NCBI GenBank assembly: GCA_903847495.1
Contig: CAINDT010000128.1
Coordinates: forward strand, 1 to 8,943
DNA length: 8,943 nt
From: an uncultured Actinomycetes bacterium
Lineage (GTDB): Bacteria; Actinomycetota; Thermoleophilia; Gaiellales; F1-60-MAGs149
Direction: 5' to 3'
Shown in pieces: positions 3,286 to 8,943 of the stretch; within the stretch, counting starts at the first letter, position 1, and the number at the start of each line of letters is the position of its first letter. The notes beneath the pieces were generated by a model, which was given only the letters and a program-made list of their open reading frames with translations, did no database searches and was not told the DNA's origin. Position numbers and translations under genes: made by a program.

Positions 3286-5078
3286 CGGGCCGTGGCTTCG
3301 GCCCAGTCGCCGTAGAGGCCGCGGTAACGACCGCCGCGCTCGAGCAGCTCGTCATGCGAACCAGCCTCGACGACCTTGCCGTGCTCGAGCACCACGATCA
3401 GATCGGCATTGCGGATGGTGGAGAGGCGATGCGCCACGACGAACGCCGTGCGGTCGGCGAGCAGCCGAGCCAGCGCCTCCTCGATGTGCGCCTCAGTCTG
3501 GATGTCGACGCTCGAGGTGGCCTCGTCGAGGATCAGCAGACGCGGGTCGACGAGCAGAGCGCGTGCGAAGGCGATCAGCTGGCGTTGGCCAATCGACAGA
3601 CGGCCGCCGCGCTCGGCCACTCGTTCGTCATAGCCGTCGGGCAGCTGCTCGATGAAGCGATCCGCGCCGACCTCGCGCGCGGCGGCCTCCACCTCGGCGC
3701 GCGTGGCGCCCGGGCGGCCGAAGGCGATGTTCTCGTGGATCGTGCCGTTGAAGAGGAAGCCTTCCTGCGGCACCATCGCGATCTGGTCGCGCAAGGAGGC
3801 GATCGTCACCGCACGCAGATCGTGGCCGTCGATCGTGATGCGCCCGGACTGCGGATCGTAGAAGCGCGCAAGCAGCTTGATGATCGTCGACTTACCGGCG
3901 CCGGTGTGGCCGACGAGCGCCACGGTCTGACCGGCCTTGATGTCGAGGTCGAGACCGTCGACGACCGGGCGCTCGGGGTTGTAGCCGAAGCGCACGTGCT
4001 CGAAGCGGACGGCGCCGGCCAGCGCCGGAAGCGCGGTGGCGCCGGGCTCGTCGACCAGCGTGGGCTCGTCGTCCATGACGTCGAAGATCTTGTCGAGTGC
4101 CGCGGTGCCGGCGAGAAACGTGTTGTAGACCTGACTCAGCTGCTGCACCGGATCGAAGAACGAGGCGAGGTAGCCGATGAACGCGACGAGCACGCCGATC
4201 TCGATGGTGCCGTCGACGTACAGGTACCCGCCGTAGCCGAACACGATGCACGTCGCGACCGCGGCGAGGAACTCGACGGTCGGGAAGTACCAGCCGCTGG
4301 ATGTCACCGTGGTGCGGTTGGCGTCGCGGTACGACTCGTTCAGCTCGGCGATCTGCGCGCGGCTCTTGGCCTCGCGGCGATACGCCTGGATCACGCGGAT
4401 GCCGTTCAGGTCCTCCTGCAGCGAGGCCGTCACGAGCGCGAGCCGCGAGCGCATCTGCCCGTACGCCCTGGCCGACTGCCCGCGGAAGACGAACGTCAGC
4501 ACCGCCATCAATGGGAACACGATGATCGTGGCGAGCGCGAGACGGAAGTCGAGAAACAGCAGGATGCCGCCGGCCACCACGAGCGTCAGCACGTTGCGCA
4601 CGGTCGAGGTGAGGCCGTCGGTGACGAGCTGCTGGAGCGCCTCGACGTCGTTGGTCAGCCGCGAGATCAGGACGCCGGTGCGCTGCTTCTCGAAGTACCC
4701 CATCGAGAGGCTCTGCATGTGCTGGAAGAGGTCGACCCGGAGGTCGTTCAGCACGCGTTCGCCGACCCAGCCCGTCAGGTACGTCTCGACGCGTGACAGC
4801 GCGATCCCGACCAGCCCGACGCCGATCACGACGCCGGCGATGATCACCAGCAGCTGCGTGTCACGCGGGATGATCGCCGAGTCGATTGCCGACTTCATCA
4901 GCAGGGGGAGCGCAAGCGTGCAGCCGAGCACGCCGAACATCGCGACGATCGCGCCGAGCAGGCGCAGACGGTAGGGCGCCACGTACTGTCCGAGGCGGCG
5001 GATGCGCAGCAGCCCCTGCTTGCGCTTGCCCCGACCCGAGACCACCTCGCCGCCGGCCGGCCCCCAACCGCGGCTCAC
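3282..5078 (-). CDS. ABC exporter half-transporter with catalytic NBD (subunit B of heterodimer)
   Basis: This 598-aa protein is a six-helix permease fused to a nucleotide-binding domain, the type IV exporter layout of multidrug and lipid pumps. The membrane domain spans about residues 35-325, after a basic N-terminus. The NBD carries Walker A GHTGAGKST (390-398), Q-loop Gln438 in MVPQEGFLF, signature LSIGQ (494-498), Walker B LLILDEA with catalytic Glu519, and H-loop His550. The signature departs from LSGGQ, with Ile for the first Gly. Catalysis-competent Walker motifs with an altered signature are typical of one half of a heterodimeric exporter; the partner is the gene just upstream, which overlaps it by GTGA (5075-5078). 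The start is the GTG in that overlap. A small membrane gene overlaps its stop. The substrate cannot be read from sequence; drug, lipid and peptide export all remain possible. Confidence 0.93.
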   Translation of the reverse strand: MSRGWGPAGGEVVSGRGKRKQGLLRIRRLGQYVAPYRLRLLGAIVAMFGVLGCTLALPLLMKSAIDSAIIPRDTQLLVIIAGVVIGVGLVGIALSRVETYLTGWVGERVLNDLRVDLFQHMQSLSMGYFEKQRTGVLISRLTNDVEALQQLVTDGLTSTVRNVLTLVVAGGILLFLDFRLALATIIVFPLMAVLTFVFRGQSARAYGQMRSRLALVTASLQEDLNGIRVIQAYRREAKSRAQIAELNESYRDANRTTVTSSGWYFPTVEFLAAVATCIVFGYGGYLYVDGTIEIGVLVAFIGYLASFFDPVQQLSQVYNTFLAGTAALDKIFDVMDDEPTLVDEPGATALPALAGAVRFEHVRFGYNPERPVVDGLDLDIKAGQTVALVGHTGAGKSTIIKLLARFYDPQSGRITIDGHDLRAVTIASLRDQIAMVPQEGFLFNGTIHENIAFGRPGATRAEVEAAAREVGADRFIEQLPDGYDERVAERGGRLSIGQRQLIAFARALLVDPRLLILDEATSSVDIQTEAHIEEALARLLADRTAFVVAHRLSTIRNADLIVVLEHGKVVEAGSHDELLERGGRYRGLYGDWAEATAR

Positions 5079-6916
5079 GACGCGTCCTCCTCGTGTCCGA
5101 CCGGGATGATCACGTGATCGCCGTCGGCATTGACGAAGCGGCGATCGACGAGCCCGTGGTCGTGGATCTCCCGGTACACGTCGTTCGTGTCGATCAACTC
5201 GTCGTGCGTGCCGTCGGCGACGACGCGGCCGTCGTCGAGCACGACGATGCGGTCGGCCAGCGCGATCGTCGAGAGCCGATGGGCGATGATCAGCGTGGTG
5301 CGGCCCTGCATGACCTCCTCGAGAGCGTCGCGGATGCGGCTCTCCGTGGAAGCGTCGACGGAGGCGGTTGCATCGTCGAGGATCAGGATGCGCGGATCGA
5401 GGAGCAGCGCACGGGCGATCGCGATGCGCTGACGCTGGCCGCCGGAGAGCGTCAGGCCGCGCTCACCTACGAGCGTGTCGTACCCGTCGGGCAGCTCTTC
5501 GATGAAGGTCGCAGCCTGCGCCCGCTCGGCGGCGAGCTTCACCTCGGCTGCCGATGCCTCGGGACGTCCGAAGGCGATGTTGTCGTGAATCGACGCGCTG
5601 AACAGATACGTGTCCTCCGCGACCGTGCCGATCGCGCCGCGCAGCTCGTCGAGGCGGAGCGCGCGCACATCGATGCCCTCGACGAGCACGCGACCGGTGG
5701 TGACGTCGTAGAAGCGGGGGACGAGCTGCGTCAGCGTGGTCTTGCCGGAGCCGGTGCGCCCGATGATCGCGACCGTCGTGCCGGGGGCGATATCGAGGTC
5801 GATGTCACGCACGATCGGCTGTTCGGGGCGGTAGCCGAAGGTGACGCCCTCGAAGCGGATCGAGCCGCCGCCGGTTGGCAGCGGCAGCGCATCATCGGCG
5901 TCCTCGATGTTCGGCTGCATGTCGAGGATCTGGAAGATGCGCTGACTCGACGCGACGAACCGCTGCGTATCGCCGATCCAGCTGCCCAGCATGCGCAGCG
6001 GCATCACGATCAGCGCCACGAGGAGGCTGTAGGTGACGAAGTCGCCGAGGCTCATGCGGTCGGTGATCACCGCGTAGCCGCCAACGGCGATAAGCAGCGC
6101 CAGCGAGATCGTTGGCAGGAAGTCCATGATCGGCACGTACTGCGCGCGCAGGCGCGTCGCCTCGACGTTGAACGCGAAGACGTCGTTTGCTCGATCCCGG
6201 AAGCGACCGACCTCTTGCTCCTCCTGACCGAACGCCTTGATCACACGTACGCCGACGACGCTCTCCTCGGCCTGCGTCGTCACCTGGGCGAGCGCCTGCT
6301 GCGCCTCCGTCACGATCGGCTGCGAGCGGCGCGAGTAGAGGATCGCGAGCAGCGCGAGCGGCGGCACGATCACCAGCACCATCAGCGCGACGAGCGGATT
6401 CATCCAGAACAGCACCACCATGACGGCGATGATGCTGACGGAGTGCTGCGTGAAGAAGAGGATGCCGTAGCCGAGGTAGAGACGCAGCGTCGTGAGGTCG
6501 ACGGTCGCGCGGCTCATGATCTGGCCGGTCTGGTTGCGGTCGAAGAAGGGGAACGACAGCGACAGCAGGTGGTGGTACACCAGGTTGCGCAGGTCGCGCT
6601 CGATGTTGACGGCCATCGTGCCGGAGATGATTCGGCGCAGGTACATGATGATGAAGCGCCCGATCGCGAGGGCGAGAATCAGGCCGATCAGGTACTTCAG
6701 CTGGTCGGTGTCCTTCGGCTTCATCGCCTCATCGACGACGCGTCCAGTGGCCCACGGGATGGCGATCGTGAAGACCTGGCCGGCGATGGCCAGCACGATC
6801 GAGATCACCAGCACGAGGCGGTGGTCGCGCATCAGGCCGACGCCGCGACGCAGCGTGGGCCAGAAGGCCTTGCGCACTTCGGCGCCGGAGGTGAGTTCGA
6901 GTGGGTCGTGGGCCAT
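5075..6916 (-). CDS. ABC exporter half-transporter with degenerate NBD (subunit A of heterodimer)
   Basis: This 613-aa permease-ATPase fusion is the same type as its downstream partner. Membrane helices span about residues 33-310. The NBD has Walker A GRTGSGKTT (386-394), a perfect signature LSGGQ (490-494) and H-loop His546. The Walker B is LILDDA, with Asp515 where the catalytic Glu should be, and the Q-loop has Glu434 (TVAEDTYLF) instead of Gln. Its own Walker motifs plus the partner's LSIGQ would form a degenerate ATP site. Its LSGGQ plus the partner's Walker motifs would form the consensus site, as in TM287/288 and BmrCD. The two proteins should therefore work as an obligate pair. The start is ATG 6916. 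No strong Shine-Dalgarno is seen, and a short GAGGC/GCCTC hairpin lies just upstream. The polar tail after about residue 580 is longer than in the partner. Confidence 0.93.
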   Translation of the reverse strand: MAHDPLELTSGAEVRKAFWPTLRRGVGLMRDHRLVLVISIVLAIAGQVFTIAIPWATGRVVDEAMKPKDTDQLKYLIGLILALAIGRFIIMYLRRIISGTMAVNIERDLRNLVYHHLLSLSFPFFDRNQTGQIMSRATVDLTTLRLYLGYGILFFTQHSVSIIAVMVVLFWMNPLVALMVLVIVPPLALLAILYSRRSQPIVTEAQQALAQVTTQAEESVVGVRVIKAFGQEEQEVGRFRDRANDVFAFNVEATRLRAQYVPIMDFLPTISLALLIAVGGYAVITDRMSLGDFVTYSLLVALIVMPLRMLGSWIGDTQRFVASSQRIFQILDMQPNIEDADDALPLPTGGGSIRFEGVTFGYRPEQPIVRDIDLDIAPGTTVAIIGRTGSGKTTLTQLVPRFYDVTTGRVLVEGIDVRALRLDELRGAIGTVAEDTYLFSASIHDNIAFGRPEASAAEVKLAAERAQAATFIEELPDGYDTLVGERGLTLSGGQRQRIAIARALLLDPRILILDDATASVDASTESRIRDALEEVMQGRTTLIIAHRLSTIALADRIVVLDDGRVVADGTHDELIDTNDVYREIHDHGLVDRRFVNADGDHVIIPVGHEEDAS

Positions 6917-6948
6917 GGTCGAGGCTCGGGGGGCCTCATCAGGTGAAC

Positions 6949-6967
6949 GTCGCGCCGGTCGCGCGAC
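6949..6967 (-). other. Hairpin between the DUF2007 gene and the ABC genes
   Basis: GTCGCGC and GCGCGAC form a perfect 7-bp stem with a 5-base loop within the 62-bp gap. No T-run follows, so it is probably not a full terminator. It could tune expression of the exporter relative to the upstream genes, or be chance in GC-rich DNA. Confidence 0.35.
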
Positions 6968-6978
6968 TTCCCGGAGGC

Positions 6979-7188
6979 CTATCGCAGCCCGAAGTGGGCT
7001 TCGACGATCTCCGCCGCTGCATCGTACTTGGCGTCGTCGACGAACAGCTCGCGTGGCCCCATCGCGAGGAACCCGGGGACGTCCATGCCGATCGGGCGCT
7101 TGATGACCACGGCGATCCCCTCGCCGTCGAGCAGACCGGCGATCATCTCCGCCTCCATCAGGTCTGGGGTCCAGGTGAGGCGCCGCAT
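6979..7188 (-). CDS. DUF2007 (putative signal-transducing) small protein
   Basis: This 69-aa protein fits the DUF2007 family (named putative signal transducing protein, PF09413): RRLTWTPDLMEAEMIAGLLDGEGIAVVI at the N-terminus, then a strand-like RELFVDDAKYDAAAEIVEAHF at the C-terminus. The family is a single small alpha/beta domain resembling a ferredoxin-like fold. Its biochemical role is unknown to me, although it is common beside unrelated housekeeping genes. The protein is cytosolic, with no membrane helix. The conserved block of acidic residues plus EAEMIAGLLDGEGI fixes the frame. ATG 7188 gives the usual start. The gene lies 30 bp after ribonuclease Z and 62 bp before the exporter genes, on the same strand, so co-transcription is likely, but a functional link is not established. 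The family assignment is from recalled pattern, not a search. Confidence 0.78.
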   Translation of the reverse strand: MRRLTWTPDLMEAEMIAGLLDGEGIAVVIKRPIGMDVPGFLAMGPRELFVDDAKYDAAAEIVEAHFGLR

Positions 7189-7218
7189 ACCCGCATTGAA
7201 CCAGACGGTGGCGTGCGG

Positions 7219-8178
7219 TCAGTGATCCTCGGGGCGGCCGCCGTTCTTGATGAGCCGGGCCTCGCCGCGCTCGCGGAACGGGATCTCGATCAGATCGAGG
7301 TCGCGCGGCACCACGACGTTGTCGTGGATGGCCTCAGCCTCGGCCTTGATCTGCTTCGGCGATGAGCGCATCGAGACGTGCGTCAGTGCGAGCATGCGTG
7401 CGCGTGCCTCGACGGCGATCTCGGCGGCCTCGCGCGCGGTGGAGTGCTGCGTCTCGCGGGCGCGCTCGAGGTCCTCGTCGAGGAACGTCGCCTCGTGCAC
7501 GAGCAGGTCGCAGTCGACGGCGCGCGCCACGATCGCGTCGCACGGACGGGTATCGCCGGAGAACACGAGCGTGCGACCGAGGCGCGTCTCGCCGACGAGG
7601 CCAGCGGGGTCGACCACGGTGCCGTCGTCGAGCGTGATGGTCTCGCCGCGCTGCAGCTGGCCGTACAGGGGACCGTTCGGGACGCCGAGCTCGCGCGCCC
7701 GGTCCACATCGAAGCGGCCGGGACGATCATCCTCGATCAGTGCCCAGCCGACGCTCTTGACGCGATGTCGCGTGCCGATGGCCTCGAGGCGGTAGTCGCC
7801 GCTTGCGATCTCGCCGCCTGGCTCCACCTCCACGACGGCGAAGGGGTATGGCAGCTTGCCGATCACGGAGTCGAGATCGCGCAGAACCTTCTTGATCCCC
7901 TCGGGGCCGTACAGGGCGAGGGGGGCGGTGCGCTCGCGCAGCGCGAACGTGCGCAGCAGTCCGGGCAGGCCCAGGATGTGATCGGCATGGCCGTGCGTGA
8001 TCAGGATGATGTCGATGTCGGAGAGGCCCGCGACACTCTGCATCAGCCGACGCTGTGTCCCCTCGCCGCAATCGATCAGGATGCGCTCACCGCCACGGCG
8101 CACGAGCGTGGCCGCGGTCTGCCGCGTTGCGGAGGGCACCGAGCCGGCGGTGCCGAGGAAGATGACGTCGAGGTCCAC
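7219..8178 (-). CDS. rnz: Ribonuclease Z (tRNA 3'-end endonuclease)
   Basis: RNase Z cuts tRNA precursors after the discriminator base so that CCA can be added. That fits this window, where both tRNAs lack an encoded CCA. The 319-aa protein is a metallo-beta-lactamase fold of the usual length. It shows FLGTAGSVP (7-15), DCGEGTQRRLM (36-46), the metal motif HGHADH (62-67), His138 in RHRVKSVGW, Asp209 in SGDTRP, and His228 in LLVHEATF. HSTARE (245-250) and His267 in LTHVSMR complete the family set. Most RNase Z proteins read HLHGDH; here the spacer residues are Gly and Ala, but all metal ligands remain. The GTG start at 8178 gives the standard N-terminus. A TACGCT box lies 10 bases upstream, so a private promoter is possible. 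The gene follows a TPR-like membrane protein by 36 bp. Confidence 0.93.
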   Translation of the reverse strand: MDLDVIFLGTAGSVPSATRQTAATLVRRGGERILIDCGEGTQRRLMQSVAGLSDIDIILITHGHADHILGLPGLLRTFALRERTAPLALYGPEGIKKVLRDLDSVIGKLPYPFAVVEVEPGGEIASGDYRLEAIGTRHRVKSVGWALIEDDRPGRFDVDRARELGVPNGPLYGQLQRGETITLDDGTVVDPAGLVGETRLGRTLVFSGDTRPCDAIVARAVDCDLLVHEATFLDEDLERARETQHSTAREAAEIAVEARARMLALTHVSMRSSPKQIKAEAEAIHDNVVVPRDLDLIEIPFRERGEARLIKNGGRPEDH

Positions 8179-8214
8179 GCGGGGCGGAAGCGTAGCCCGG
8201 TCGGCGAAGTCCGG

Positions 8215-8943
8215 CTACGAGCCGGCGCGCAGCGCCGTGGAGATGCGCTTGATCAGTGCGGCGTCCTTGACGCTCGGATCGATCGAGACGGCCTTGCCGT
8301 AGGCCTCGAAGGCGGCCGCGGCGTCGCCGGCAGCGAGGGCCTTCTCGGCACGGCGCAACTCGTTCATCGCGGTTTGGCTCTTGAAGGCGGCGACGCGGGC
8401 GGGGGCATCGGCGAAGCCGCCGAGTGCCGTCATCGCGGCGATTGCCTGCTCGCGCCGGCCGGCCTTGAAGTCGGCCTCGGCGCGGTTGTAGGCGGCCTGG
8501 GCGGCGAACTGCGCGTTCTGGTTTGCTGCGATCTGCGCGACCATCACCTTCTGCGACGTCGCGATCACCTGGCCGAGGCCGGGGGCGGCCTGCAGCGCGC
8601 CATCCACAGAGGCGCGCGCGCCGGCGATGTCGCCGGCCGCGAGTTGGGCCTCTGCCTGGATCGACAGCGCCACGGCGTTCTTCACGTCGCCACGTTCGCG
8701 CGCCCAGGAGCGGGCGGGCTGCACGACCACGATCGCCGAGATCGCCAGAAGCACGATCATCACCAGCGCGCCGAGGATACGACCGCGCGGTACGACGCGC
8801 GGTACCCAGCGGTCGAGCAGGTGCATCTGCTTCCACGCGATCCAGACGCCGACGAGGACGAAGGGGAGGAACCCGATGAAGGCGATCTTGCTCAGCGCGC
8901 CGCCGGCGAGCAGGGCGAGGACGCCGATTGCCACGGCGCCCTG
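8215..8943 (-). CDS. Membrane protein with TPR-like repeats, N-terminus cut by window edge
   Basis: The frame is open to the right edge. A GTG at 8934 exists, but it falls at the start of the first hydrophobic segment, so the true start is probably outside the window. Visible features are two closely spaced hydrophobic stretches (about residues 1-34 counted from that GTG), a charged link (KQMHLLDRWVPRVVPRGR), and a third helix (about 53-71). The C-terminal half is alanine-rich and alpha-helical with three TPR-like units, each containing a form of AxxxLAAGDxxxA: around EAQLAAGDIAGARAS, EADFKAGRREQAIAA and EKALAAGDAAAAFEA followed by AVSIDPSVKD. TPR domains bind proteins or peptides, so this may be a membrane-anchored scaffold. 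The compartment facing the repeats is uncertain. It is the first visible gene of the minus-strand unit that continues into rnz. I recognise no specific family. Confidence 0.8.
   Translation of the reverse strand, partial: QGAVAIGVLALLAGGALSKIAFIGFLPFVLVGVWIAWKQMHLLDRWVPRVVPRGRILGALVMIVLLAISAIVVVQPARSWARERGDVKNAVALSIQAEAQLAAGDIAGARASVDGALQAAPGLGQVIATSQKVMVAQIAANQNAQFAAQAAYNRAEADFKAGRREQAIAAMTALGGFADAPARVAAFKSQTAMNELRRAEKALAAGDAAAAFEAYGKAVSIDPSVKDAALIKRISTALRAGS

Noticed and set aside
3354..4796. 480-codon plus-strand open frame opposite ABC subunit B
   Set aside because: It has the same shadow pattern; it mirrors the NBD and membrane domain codons and has no family resemblance.
4886..6946. 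Long plus-strand open frame opposite the ABC transporter genes
   Set aside because: Its translation is a repetitive Asp/Arg/His/Val-rich shadow without domain features. The minus strand encodes unmistakable ABC motifs over the same bases.

Overview
This is an ordinary-looking chromosomal stretch from a GC-rich bacterium (roughly two thirds G+C by eye, with G/C strongly favoured at third codon positions). The likely source is an actinobacterium, perhaps of the Thermoleophilia or a related deep branch. The hints are GTG starts, tRNA genes without an encoded CCA, promoter-like TANNNT boxes placed so close to start codons that leaderless mRNAs are plausible, and the gene families present. The assignment to class is a guess.

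Left part (1-995), minus strand, read from right to left: tRNA-Gln(CTG), its terminator, a 109-aa protein of unknown function, tRNA-Glu(CTC), its terminator, and the first 28 codons of a TMEM175-type (DUF1211) potassium-channel protein that runs off the left edge. The two tRNA terminators share the same tail pattern.

Middle part (995-3091), plus strand: a YugP-type membrane zinc metallopeptidase, then lgt (prolipoprotein diacylglyceryl transferase, first step of lipoprotein maturation). Next comes a compact two-gene unit that looks like a toxin-antitoxin module: a 59-aa unrecognised protein overlapping by 4 bp a PIN-domain (VapC-like) ribonuclease. The toxin appears to start at a rare CTG codon; the first ordinary in-frame start would remove its first catalytic aspartate. 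A 12-bp palindrome sits over the module's promoter.

Right part (8943-3088), minus strand: six genes that look like one transcription unit. In transcription order they are a membrane protein with TPR-like repeats (truncated by the window edge), ribonuclease Z, a small DUF2007 protein, the two halves of a heterodimeric type IV ABC exporter, and a 65-aa two-helix membrane protein. The last three genes overlap each other by 4 bp (GTGA and ATGA), so translation is probably coupled. The two half-transporters have complementary defects, giving one consensus and one degenerate ATP site, as in TM287/288 or BmrCD.

The PIN toxin and the small membrane protein converge and share one CTAG as their two opposite stop codons. 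The toxin's likely terminator therefore lies inside the neighbour's coding sequence. No mobile element, CRISPR array or rRNA was seen, and no gene-free stretch exceeds 300 bases. I see no clear new multi-gene system. The most unusual parts are the module with the unrecognised antitoxin and CTG-started toxin, and the small membrane protein coupled to the exporter.
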